Assembly: GCA_023252095.1 (NCBI GenBank)
Contig: JAHEXN010000079.1
Coordinates: 1-10,619, forward strand
DNA: 10,619 bases
Direction of reading: 5' to 3'
Source: Actinomycetes bacterium
GTDB lineage: Bacteria > Actinomycetota > Actinomycetes > Propionibacteriales > Nocardioidaceae
This document shows positions 1 through 8,039 of this stretch, piece after piece (within the stretch, counting starts at the first letter, position 1; every line of letters begins with the position of its first letter). The notes under the pieces are model-generated. The model was not told where the DNA came from, did not search any database, and saw only the letters and a list, made by a program, of their open reading frames with translations. The position numbers and the translations under genes are program-made.

Positions 1-418
1 TGAGGTCGGCATCATCGGCAACGGTGCGGGACTCGTCATGAGCACCCTCGACGTCGTCGCGTACGCCGGTGAGAAGCACGGCAACGTCAAGCCGGCCAAC
101 TTCCTCGACATCGGCGGCGGCGCCTCGGCGGAGGTCATGGCCAACGGCCTCGACGTCATCCTGGGCGACCCGCAGGTCAAGAGCGTGTTCGTCAACGTCT
201 TCGGCGGCATCACCTCCTGCGACGCGGTCGCGAACGGCATCAAGGGCGCTCTCGAGCTCCTGGGTGACGACGCCACCAAGCCGCTCGTGGTGCGCCTCGA
301 CGGCAACAACGTCGACGAGGGACGCGCGATCCTGGACGAGCTGAACCACCCGCTCGTGACCCAGGTGGACACGATGGACGGAGCGGCCGACAAGGCCGCC
401 GAGCTGGCGAACGGCTGA
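1..418 (+). CDS. sucC: Succinyl-CoA synthetase beta subunit, C-terminal part (5' end outside window)
   Basis: Beta subunit of ADP/GDP-forming succinate-CoA ligase, which interconverts succinyl-CoA and succinate with substrate-level phosphorylation in the TCA cycle (cytoplasm). The reading frame is open from base 2, and 138 residues plus a TGA are visible. The full protein is normally about 390 residues, so the ATP-grasp half is missing only because the window starts here. The visible part is the C-terminal ligase-CoA domain: GNGAGLVMSTLDVV, then FLDIGGGAS, then VNVFGGITSCD, the counterpart of the VNIFGGI..CD loop of other SucC proteins, and a normal C-terminus. sucD starts 13 nt downstream, so the two are co-transcribed and form the alpha-beta enzyme. 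Identification is firm. Confidence 0.97.
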   Translation, partial: EVGIIGNGAGLVMSTLDVVAYAGEKHGNVKPANFLDIGGGASAEVMANGLDVILGDPQVKSVFVNVFGGITSCDAVANGIKGALELLGDDATKPLVVRLDGNNVDEGRAILDELNHPLVTQVDTMDGAADKAAELANG

Positions 419-431
419 AGGGGCCTCTGAC

Positions 432-1328
432 ATGTCGATCTTCCTGACCAAGGACTCCAAGGTCATCGTCCAGGGCATCACCGGCGGTGAGGGCTCGAAG
501 CACACCGCCCGCATGCTGGCTGCCGGTACGCAGGTCGTGGGCGGTGTCAACGCCCGCAAGGCGGGCACGACCGTGACCCACACCGACGCCGACGGCAACG
601 CCGTCGAGCTCCCGGTCTTCGGCTCGGTCTCCGAGGCCATCGAGAAGACGGGCGCCGACGTCTCCGTCGCGTTCGTCCCGCCGGCGTTCACCAAGGACGC
701 CGTGATCGAGGCCATCGACGCCGAGATCGGTCTGCTCGTCATCATCACCGAGGGTGTCCCCGTGCAGGACTCGGCCGAGTTCTGGGCCTACGCCCAGGGC
801 AAGAAGACGCAGATCATCGGCCCGAACTGCCCCGGCATCATCACGCCGGGCGAGGCGCTCGCGGGCATCACGCCGGCGAACATCGCGGGCAAGGGCCCGA
901 TCGGTCTGGTGTCGAAGTCCGGCACGCTGACCTACCAGATGATGTTCGAGCTGCGCGACCTCGGCTTCTCGACCGCCATCGGCATCGGTGGTGACCCGAT
1001 CATCGGCACCACGCACATCGACGCCCTTGAGGCGTTCGAGGCCGATCCGGAGACGAAGGCCATCGTCATGATCGGCGAGATCGGTGGCGACGCCGAGGAG
1101 AAGGCCGCGGCCTACATCCAGGCGAACGTCACCAAGCCGGTCGTGGGCTACGTGGCCGGCTTCACCGCTCCTGAGGGCAAGACGATGGGCCACGCCGGCG
1201 CCATCGTGTCCGACGGCGCGGGCACCGCGCAGGGCAAGAAGGAGGCCCTCGAGGCCGCCGGGGTCAAGGTCGGCAAGACGCCGTCCGAGACCGCTGCTCT
1301 GATGCGGGAGATCCTGCAGGGTCTCTGA
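432..1328 (+). CDS. sucD: Succinyl-CoA synthetase alpha subunit
   Basis: Alpha subunit of succinate-CoA ligase. It binds CoA and carries the phosphorylated histidine that shuttles phosphate between succinyl-phosphate and the nucleotide bound by SucC. It has 298 residues, a normal family length. The N-terminal CoA-binding Rossmann domain includes VIVQGITGGEGSKH (residues 11-24) and NARKAGT. The GPNCPGIITPGE motif (130-141) and SKSGTLTYQ follow. The active-site histidine is His254 in GHAGAIVSDGAGTAQGKK. The ATG at 432 is preceded by GAAGGGG (417-423) at 8 nt and the N-terminus matches the family. It lies 13 nt after sucC and is followed directly by a strong hairpin, so it is the last gene of the operon. 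Nothing looks broken or unusual. Confidence 0.98.
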   Translation: MSIFLTKDSKVIVQGITGGEGSKHTARMLAAGTQVVGGVNARKAGTTVTHTDADGNAVELPVFGSVSEAIEKTGADVSVAFVPPAFTKDAVIEAIDAEIGLLVIITEGVPVQDSAEFWAYAQGKKTQIIGPNCPGIITPGEALAGITPANIAGKGPIGLVSKSGTLTYQMMFELRDLGFSTAIGIGGDPIIGTTHIDALEAFEADPETKAIVMIGEIGGDAEEKAAAYIQANVTKPVVGYVAGFTAPEGKTMGHAGAIVSDGAGTAQGKKEALEAAGVKVGKTPSETAALMREILQGL

Positions 1329-1341
1329 GCTGACAGCCCGA

Positions 1342-1381
1342 GAACGGGCGGCGACCGGCTTCGGCCGGTCGCCGCCCGTTC
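1342..1381 (+). terminator. Strong hairpin terminator after sucCD
   Basis: A perfect 18-bp inverted repeat (1342-1359 with 1364-1381) begins 13 nt after the sucD stop. The four-base loop is TTCG closed by a C-G pair, i.e. the extra-stable cUUCGg tetraloop in RNA. No T tract follows, which is common for actinobacterial terminators. It should end sucCD transcripts or protect their 3' ends. Confidence 0.85.
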
Positions 1382-1451
1382 AGCGTTTCGCGTGACAAGC
1401 GGAATGGACCAGGGCGTGGGAGGTTGCCGAGAGCCGTCAGCCGACCGGCAG

Positions 1452-1509
1452 GGACCGGGGATGATGCATGTGGGTTGTCAGAGCAGCCCGAATGCATCGT
1501 CTCCGGTCC
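1452..1509 (+). other. Long imperfect hairpin in the sucD / sigma-like convergent gap
   Basis: Bases 1452-1477 pair with 1484-1509 in a single register: 21 Watson-Crick pairs, four G-U pairs (1459/1502, 1462/1499, 1471/1490, 1475/1486) and one G/A mismatch (1470/1491), with a six-base loop TCAGAG. The G-U pairs arise only in plus-strand RNA and would be C-A mismatches on the other strand. It may be a second, fail-safe terminator for sucCD, a 3' UTR stability element or a small structured RNA. It is not coding. The rest of 1382-1521 shows nothing else convincing. Confidence 0.6.
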
Positions 1510-1518
1510 GGCGGAGAC
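1499..1518 (-). terminator. Short hairpin after the sigma-like gene
   Basis: A perfect 7-bp inverted repeat, GTCTCCG (1499-1505) and CGGAGAC (1512-1518), with a 6-nt loop. It lies 3 nt beyond the stop codon (1524-1522) of the minus-strand gene, the place for a terminator. It shares bases with the long hairpin at 1452-1509, so the two cannot form together in one RNA. There is no U tract. Confidence 0.5.
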
Positions 1519-1521
1519 CCC

Positions 1522-3384
1522 TCAGCCCGCGGGAGTGGCGTAGGCGAGACGTTCGGTGGCGCGCTGGGCGACCTGCGTGAAGATCTCGGCGGGGAGGTCG
1601 GTCGCGCCACTGGGCGTGAACAGCAGCTGCGCGACGCTGGTGCCCCGCTGCACGATCGCCGACCGGACCGTGACGGGGTCACCCGACTCGACCTGCAGGG
1701 TCAAGGTCCACGTGGCGCCGCGGAAGTCGGTGACCTCGCCGAACGTCGCCGCCTCCACGACGGAGGCGGCCAGATTGTTCTGCGGGCAGGCGTTGACCGA
1801 AGCCTGGACCTGGTCGACGAACGCGGTGGCGGCATCGACGCTCGGGAACGTGCCGACGGTCTCGACCAGGCCGAACGTCTTGGCGAGTCCCTGCGCCTCG
1901 GGCAGCAAGAAGATGCGGGTCGACGCCGTGCCGCCGGCCGCGCCGAAGTCGGCGAGGTCGCAGGCCGTGGCCGCCGGGTTCTTCGAGGCGCCATCGGCCT
2001 CGGCCCGGCCCCAGACGGAGCTGATGCCCGTGATCGCGGGCAGGTCGATGACGTCGAGGAACCCGGGGTCCTCCGGGAGCGGCGGCGGGTCGGCCGGGGT
2101 GACCGTGAGGTCGGCGTCGCACTGTCCACCGCTGTCGCGGCAGATCTGCTGGAAGGACGTGTTGACCGTCGCGGCGAAGTCCTCGATCGCGGGAGCCTCG
2201 GCGGCGTCGGTCTCGTGGACCACGGTCGACGTGACGTTGCCCGACCACCCCAGGCCCACCGTCAGCGTGCGGTCGGTCTGCCCGTGCTCGACGAGCCGCA
2301 GGAGGAGGACGTCGCCGAAGGACCCGGTGGCCCGGTACGTGCCGGTTAGCTGGAGCCGAGGCACTTCGCACGTCGCGAACCAGGCGGTCGAGCGCTGGTA
2401 GGCCGCATTGGCCGAGGCCGGGTCGCGGGCGACCTCGATCGACTGGGAGAGCCGTTGGCCGGTGGACGGCACGGCCGGCTGCACGGCCTCGGACGGCGTC
2501 GGCGTGGGTCCGGCGTCGAAGGTGCGCACGAAGACCTTGAGCGGGTCCTCGGTCGCGAACCGGTCCTGGGCGCACGTCGTGAGGGGCTCGTCACCCTCGG
2601 TGTCCTGGTCGGTCTCGTCGATCGACCAGGTGGCGTCGGGGGCGAGGTCGGAGACCTGGTCGGTCGTCAACAAGTTGTCGGTCGAGAGACGCTGGGCGTC
2701 GAGCACGAGATCCGGGCGTTCGGCCCCGAGCTGCTGGCGGTAGGACTCGGCGGGCAGGCGTGTGAGCGCGTCGCCCTCGGTCAGCACGAAGCCTCCGGCG
2801 GCGATCGCCAGGATCGTGGCGACCACGACGGCAACCGTGTTGACCCGGTGGCCCCGAGCGGCTCGGGCCCGCAGGTCGGCGGCGTCCGGCATCGGCAGCT
2901 GGTCGGTGATCTCGCCGAGACCGTTGAGGCGCCGTTCGAGCTGGTCGATCGTCTGGCCCGTGCTCCGCTCGAGCGTCGTGATGGCCGTCGTGACGAGCTC
3001 GATGGCCTCCTCGTCGCCGACTCCGATCTCCCGGGCCGCGGCATCGAGGTCCGTGGCGCCGATCGTCATCAGGACGAGGAGGCGACGGTCGTCGGGGGAG
3101 AGCTCGGCCAACGCGTCGAGGAGCTCGGTGTCGGAGTCCTCCTCGTGCCGTCGACGCAAGGGATGCGTGCCGCGCGTGACGGCCTGGGCCTTCCACGCCT
3201 CGACTCGGACGTAGCGGTGGGGCTCCTGGTCGTGGATCTTGGACCAGTCGCGCCAGGCGTGCCGGTAGGCGTCGATCGTGGCATCCCGGGCCACGGCGCG
3301 ATCGCCGGTGACGGCGTACACGACGCGCAGGACGCTCTCGGAAGTGGACGCGTAGAAAGCGTCGAACTCCTCGACCCGCGGCAT
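1522..3384 (-). CDS. Membrane-anchored ECF-sigma-like protein with duplicated extracellular domain
   Basis: 620 residues. Residues about 7-70 resemble sigma-70 region 2 of ECF factors (FDAFYASTSESVLR, VTGDRAVARDATIDAY, RHAWRDW, then RYVRVEAWKAQAV). Residues about 88-142 resemble region 4 (ALAELSPDDRRLLVLM, then AAREIGVGDEEAIEL, TTAITTLER). A linker (143-180) leads to one transmembrane helix (about 181-203, VNTVAVVVATILAIAAGGF). The rest should be outside the cell and looks like two related units (about 235-415 and 440-615). Each has a TxC or AxC start, a second Cys about 60-70 residues on, and a beta-rich end, loosely like PknH-type sensor domains. All six cysteines (271, 339, 415, 422, 475, 533) are extracellular. 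The start is ATG 3384, with GAGGAGGGG just upstream; the open frame extends to 3783 but that part overlaps perM and matches nothing. There is no neighbouring anti-sigma gene. Real sigma activity is unproven, because the putative recognition helix is acidic. The gene is certain; its function is inference. Confidence 0.85.
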   Translation of the reverse strand: MPRVEEFDAFYASTSESVLRVVYAVTGDRAVARDATIDAYRHAWRDWSKIHDQEPHRYVRVEAWKAQAVTRGTHPLRRRHEEDSDTELLDALAELSPDDRRLLVLMTIGATDLDAAAREIGVGDEEAIELVTTAITTLERSTGQTIDQLERRLNGLGEITDQLPMPDAADLRARAARGHRVNTVAVVVATILAIAAGGFVLTEGDALTRLPAESYRQQLGAERPDLVLDAQRLSTDNLLTTDQVSDLAPDATWSIDETDQDTEGDEPLTTCAQDRFATEDPLKVFVRTFDAGPTPTPSEAVQPAVPSTGQRLSQSIEVARDPASANAAYQRSTAWFATCEVPRLQLTGTYRATGSFGDVLLLRLVEHGQTDRTLTVGLGWSGNVTSTVVHETDAAEAPAIEDFAATVNTSFQQICRDSGGQCDADLTVTPADPPPLPEDPGFLDVIDLPAITGISSVWGRAEADGASKNPAATACDLADFGAAGGTASTRIFLLPEAQGLAKTFGLVETVGTFPSVDAATAFVDQVQASVNACPQNNLAASVVEAATFGEVTDFRGATWTLTLQVESGDPVTVRSAIVQRGTSVAQLLFTPSGATDLPAEIFTQVAQRATERLAYATPAG

Positions 3385-3388
3385 CGAA

Positions 3389-3397
3389 CCCCTCCTC
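3389..3397 (-). promoter_or_regulatory. Shine-Dalgarno site fixing the sigma-like start
   Basis: On the minus strand GAGGAGGGG lies 4 nt before ATG 3384 (about 6 nt from the AGGAGG core). It is the strongest ribosome site in the window and supports this start over the longer open frame. Confidence 0.8.
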
Positions 3398-3428
3398 GCG
3401 AGTCGGCGTGGCTCCGGAAGACGCCGCA

Positions 3429-3434
3429 ACCCTA
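3429..3434 (-). promoter_or_regulatory. Candidate -10 element of the sigma-like gene
   Basis: Minus-strand TAGGGT fits the actinobacterial TANNNT -10 pattern, about 45 nt before ATG 3384 and within the 67-nt divergent gap. No clear -35 is seen; it would fall on the perM start. The same hexamer precedes the topoisomerase gene. This is a pattern match only. Confidence 0.3.
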
Positions 3435-3451
3435 CAGGGGAGGATGGTGCC

Positions 3452-4615
3452 GTGCCTTCCCCCGCTCGCCTCAGCTCGCCCGACGACCTGCGCTCCGCCG
3501 TGTGGCCGGGCGCCGTGACCGCGATCTGGGCCGCGCTCGCCGGCTGGGTCGTGACCGGAGCCGCCGTCCTGCTCGCGGGACTCGGGGGTGACGCCGGGCT
3601 CGGGTCGGTCCGTGGTGCCGCCCGCGTGTGGCTCGTGGCGCAGGGGAGCGGCATCACCGTGGAGGGTGTCGACGTCACGCTGCTGCCGTGGGGCGGGGTC
3701 CTGCTCGCCGCCGCGATCGTCGTGCTCGTGGCCCGCCGCCAGGTCCGCGAGCCCGTGGCCGAGCCCGCGGCGTACGCCGCCACGGTCGCCGGTGTCTACG
3801 CGGTGCTCGCCTCGGTCGTCACGGCGGTCGCGAACGACACGGCCGTCTCGATCCCCACGATCCGTGCCGCGCTCGTCACGTTCGTGCTGTCCGGCCTCGC
3901 CGCTGCGCTCGCCTACGTGAGCGTGCACGGCGCGCCGGAGGCCTGGTGGCCCGAGAACCGGCCCGGGGTGCTCGCCGTCGTGCGGGGCGCGGCCACGTCG
4001 GTCGCCGTCGTGCTGGTCGTCGCCCTCGTCGTCGTGCTGATCCTCCTCGCGCGACACGTGCAGCAGGCCGGAAGCCTGTGGGCCCTGCTGGACCCGGGCG
4101 TCGGCGGTGGCGTGGCACTCGCCGTGGTCTGCCTGCTGGTCGTGCCGACGCTCGCGCTCTGGGCGGCGTCGGCCCTGCTGGGGCCGGGCTTCCAGGTCGG
4201 CACAGGCACCTCGGTCGACCTCACGAGCTCACACCTCGGCCAGGTCCCGGGCCTCCCGGTGCTTGCGGCGCTGCCCGCGCCGGGGGAGTTCCCGGTCTGG
4301 ACCTTCCTGCTCGCGCTGGTCCCGGCGATCGGCGCGGGGTGGGCCGGCTGGCGCCTCGTCCGCCGGGGTCACGTCGAGCTGGCGACCGACTTCTGGCGCG
4401 GCGTCGGACTGGCCGCCGGCGCGGGAGCGGCAGGTGCCGTCGTGCTCGCGCTGCTCGCGTGGTCGTCCGGTGGGGCGGTGGGTCCGGGGCGCATGAGCGA
4501 GGTCGGTCCCGAGTCGCTGCTCGGGCTGCTCCGCGCCCTGCCGTTCATGGCCGTGGCCGCCGGATTCGGTGCGGTGGCGGCCCACTATCGTGGAGGCCGT
4601 GCCCCCGCTGCCTGA
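3452..4615 (+). CDS. perM: PerM-like (DUF6350) integral membrane protein
   Basis: 387 residues, very hydrophobic, with about eight or nine membrane helices (roughly 15-42, 78-94, 106-127, 135-158, 178-200, 216-243, 280-300, 317-337, 360-378). The family signature FQVGTGTSVDLTSSHLGQVPGLPVLAALP is recognised around residues 247-275 (stated here as pieces: FQVGTGTSV, then LPVLAALP). In Mycobacterium tuberculosis the member Rv0955 (PerM) lies directly before purN and purH, as here. There it is needed for persistence and for division under low magnesium, through effects on the divisome. Transfer of that role to this organism is inference. The start is GTG 3452 with AGGGGAGG at 3436-3443; nearby ATG/GTG triplets are out of frame. 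Its 3' end overlaps purN by 17 nt, so it leads the purNH operon. Confidence 0.85.
   Translation: MPSPARLSSPDDLRSAVWPGAVTAIWAALAGWVVTGAAVLLAGLGGDAGLGSVRGAARVWLVAQGSGITVEGVDVTLLPWGGVLLAAAIVVLVARRQVREPVAEPAAYAATVAGVYAVLASVVTAVANDTAVSIPTIRAALVTFVLSGLAAALAYVSVHGAPEAWWPENRPGVLAVVRGAATSVAVVLVVALVVVLILLARHVQQAGSLWALLDPGVGGGVALAVVCLLVVPTLALWAASALLGPGFQVGTGTSVDLTSSHLGQVPGLPVLAALPAPGEFPVWTFLLALVPAIGAGWAGWRLVRRGHVELATDFWRGVGLAAGAGAAGAVVLALLAWSSGGAVGPGRMSEVGPESLLGLLRALPFMAVAAGFGAVAAHYRGGRAPAA
4586..4591 (+). promoter_or_regulatory. Candidate -10 for leaderless purN transcription
   Basis: TATCGT fits TANNNT and ends 7 nt before the preferred purN GTG at 4599. That is the spacing expected when transcription begins at the start codon. 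It lies inside the end of perM. No -35 was recognised, so it is tentative. It would let purNH be transcribed apart from perM. Confidence 0.3.
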
Positions 4616-5236
4616 CGCGACTCCCGTCGTGGTGCTCGTCTCCGGCAGCGGCACCAATCTCCAGGCCCTGATCGACGCGACCGACGACCCCGCCTACGGC
4701 GTCCAGATCGTGGCTGTCGGGGCCGACCGTAGCGACATCGAGGCGCTCGACCGCGCCGAGCGCGCCGGCATCGCGACCTTCGTGCTGCGGGTCGGCGACT
4801 TCCCGACCCGGGCCGCGTGGGACGAGGCGCTCGCGGAACGCGTCGCGGCCGCGTCGCCCGCCCTCGTCGTGCTGGCCGGCTTCATGAAGCTGACGGGCCC
4901 GGCGTTCCTGGCCCGCTTCGGCGGACGCACGCTCAACAGCCACCCGGCCCTGTCGCCCTCGTTCCCCGGCATGCACGGCCCGCGCGACGCTCTCGCCCAT
5001 GGCGTCAAGATCACGGGGGCGACGCTCTTCGTCGTCGACGCCGGGGTCGACACCGGACCCATCGTGGCCCAGGTCGCGGTCCCGGTCCTCGACGACGACT
5101 CCGTCGACTCCCTCCACGAACGCATCAAGTCCAGCGAGCGCGGCATGCTCGTCGAGTGGGTGGGCCGCCTGGCCCGCGATGGTCACTCGATCGACGGCCG
5201 ACGCGTCGTGACACCCGCACAACCGAAGGAAGCCCG

Positions 5237-5240
<4 letters not shown>
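4599..5240 (+). CDS. purN: Phosphoribosylglycinamide formyltransferase
   Basis: GAR transformylase moves a formyl group from 10-formyl-THF to GAR, the third step of purine synthesis (cytoplasm). With the GTG at 4599 it has 213 residues, normal for PurN. Residues 10-20 (VVVLVSGSGTN) form the phosphate-binding strand-loop. The catalytic pair is Asn113 and His115 in TLNSHPALSPSFPG, and Asp151 lies in VVDAGVDTGPI, giving the Asn-His-Asp triad of the family. In-frame GTG codons at 4569 and 4590 are alternative starts. I prefer 4599 for N-terminal length and the upstream TATCGT, but 4590 is nearly as good. GGAGG (4592-4596) is too close to 4599 to be a good ribosome site. It overlaps perM by 17 nt, and its TGA shares ATGA with purH. 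Only the start is uncertain. Confidence 0.95.
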
Positions 5241-6802
<1,562 letters not shown>

Positions 6803-6841
6803 CGGAGGAGGAGCAACCACGCAGAGCCGCACCACCCGTTC

Positions 6842-6986
6842 GTCGAGTGGTTGCGAGCTCTGCGAGCGGCCGTATCGAGACGTGGTCACCCGGCGGCACC
6901 CGCCCACCACCAGCCGGTGACACGGAGCCCGGTCGGTGCACGGGTCTCGATACGGGATCGGGCGCGACCGCCCTCACCCACTCGAC
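6842..6986. repeat. Inverted pair of about 40-bp intergenic repeats
   Basis: Copy 1 (6842-6881) runs from GTCGAGTGG to CGTATCGAGAC. Copy 2 (6944-6986) is its reverse complement at both ends: GTCTCGATACG (6944-6954) and CCACTCGAC (6978-6986). The 9-bp and 11-bp ends match exactly while the middles differ. The pair sits in the gene-free 6803-7010 stretch between convergent purH and topoisomerase genes, so the whole could fold as one large hairpin and act as a two-way terminator. From memory, GGTCTCGATACG...CTCGACC elements recur between genes in related actinobacteria, but this needs a genome count. Besides these I see only small stems at 6813-6863 and 6984-7001, and no gene. Confidence 0.65.
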
Positions 6987-7010
6987 CAGCGGTTCGTGGT
7001 CAGCGGTGGC

Positions 7011-8021
7011 TCACGCACTCCGCCGGAGCAACCGGAGCACCGACCGCTCGAGCACGCGCGGCACGGGCGCGCCCGGGGAGATGCGTCGCCGCTTGCCGAG
7101 AGCCGTGTCGCCGAGCGTGATGCCCTGCTCGAAGAGGTCGACGACCCGTGGATCGACGTACGACGAGCGGGCGACGGCGGGAGTGTTGCCGAGGTGGCCC
7201 GCGGTCTCCTTCATCGCGGCGCTGATGGCACGCTTGCGGGCCGTGGCGGACGAGGCGTCGGCGAGTGCGAGGGAGCGAGCCGCGATGACGGTGCCGCGCC
7301 ACGTGCGGAAGTTCTTCGCCGTGAACCCCGGCCCCAGGACGTCGGCGACGTAGGCGTTGACGGTGGCCGAGTCGAGGTCGTGCCAACCGCCGTCGTCCCA
7401 CCACGCGAACGCGCGGTCCGACCCGCCGTCACGCTCGAGCATCGCGCACACGGCTTGGGCGAGCCGCTCGTCGCGCACCGATCCATCGATGACCTGGCCC
7501 GACTTGCCCGGGTAGTGCAGCGCGATGCGGTGGCCCTCGACCGTCACGTGGTCGCGATCGAGGGTCGTGAGGCCGTGGCTGCCGTTCGCCGCGCGGTACT
7601 GCTCGTTGCCGATGCGGAACAGACCGAGGTCGAGCAGCCCGAACGCCACGGCACAGGCGCGCGTGAGGTCGGGCTCCTCACGACCGAGGTCGTGACGGGC
7701 GACCCGGCGGTTCCGCAGCAGGGAGCGGGCGAAGGACTCCATCGACGCGAACTTCTCCGCGTCGCGCTGCCGTCGCCACTCCTCGTGGTACAGGTACTGG
7801 CGGCGTCCGGCGTCGTCGGTGCCGACGGCCTGGAGGTGCCCGTGCTCGAAGGGGCAGATCCAGACCTCCGTCCAGGCCGGCGGGATCACGAGGCGCTTGC
7901 ACCGCTCGACGTCGACGGGGGTGAGCGACAGGCCCTCGACGTCCAGGTAGCGGAATCCGCGCCCGTGCTTGACCCGGGACCAGCCCGGTTCGTCGGGAGA
8001 GACACGACGCAGCCGAACCAT
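7011..8021 (-). CDS. Type IB DNA topoisomerase
   Basis: Relaxes supercoiled DNA by nicking one strand through a 3'-phosphotyrosine link, without ATP or magnesium. 336 residues, typical of the small poxvirus-like bacterial family. The N-terminal domain shows LRRVSPDEPGW, GRGFRYLD, RLVIPPAWTEVWICP and HLQAVGTDDAGRRQYLYH. The catalytic domain has all expected active-site residues: Arg136 (FRIGNEQY), Lys173 (HYPGKSGQ), Arg239 (KNFRTWRGT), His276 (GHLGNTPAV) and nucleophile Tyr288 (SSYVDP). ATG 8021 has no ribosome site but has TAGGGT six bases upstream, suggesting a leaderless mRNA. The gene lies on the strand opposite the purine genes and behind a TetR gene from which it seems separated by a hairpin. 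Bacterial IB enzymes are accessory to topoisomerase I and gyrase. Confidence 0.95.
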   Translation of the reverse strand: MVRLRRVSPDEPGWSRVKHGRGFRYLDVEGLSLTPVDVERCKRLVIPPAWTEVWICPFEHGHLQAVGTDDAGRRQYLYHEEWRRQRDAEKFASMESFARSLLRNRRVARHDLGREEPDLTRACAVAFGLLDLGLFRIGNEQYRAANGSHGLTTLDRDHVTVEGHRIALHYPGKSGQVIDGSVRDERLAQAVCAMLERDGGSDRAFAWWDDGGWHDLDSATVNAYVADVLGPGFTAKNFRTWRGTVIAARSLALADASSATARKRAISAAMKETAGHLGNTPAVARSSYVDPRVVDLFEQGITLGDTALGKRRRISPGAPVPRVLERSVLRLLRRSA

Positions 8022-8025
8022 GCTC

Positions 8026-8039
8026 CGACCCTAGGGTCG
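8026..8039 (-). promoter_or_regulatory. Leaderless -10 within a 14-bp palindrome
   Basis: CGACCCTAGGGTCG is a perfect palindrome. On the minus strand its TAGGGT (8033-8028) fits TANNNT and ends six bases before ATG 8021, the spacing of leaderless actinobacterial promoters. The palindrome covering the -10 could also be an operator. No -35 was recognised. Confidence 0.5.

Noticed and set aside
1425..1450. TGCCG / CGGCA hairpin between sucD and the long hairpin
   Set aside because: Five pairs with a 16-nt loop is too weak to call.
1468..3591. Long plus-strand open frames opposite the sigma-like gene
   Set aside because: They are arginine/glycine-rich shadow frames of a GC-rich gene and match no family. 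The minus strand gives clear domains and a strong ribosome site.
3385..3783. N-terminal extension of the sigma-like protein
   Set aside because: The frame is open but low-complexity, overlaps perM, and lacks the ribosome site present before ATG 3384.
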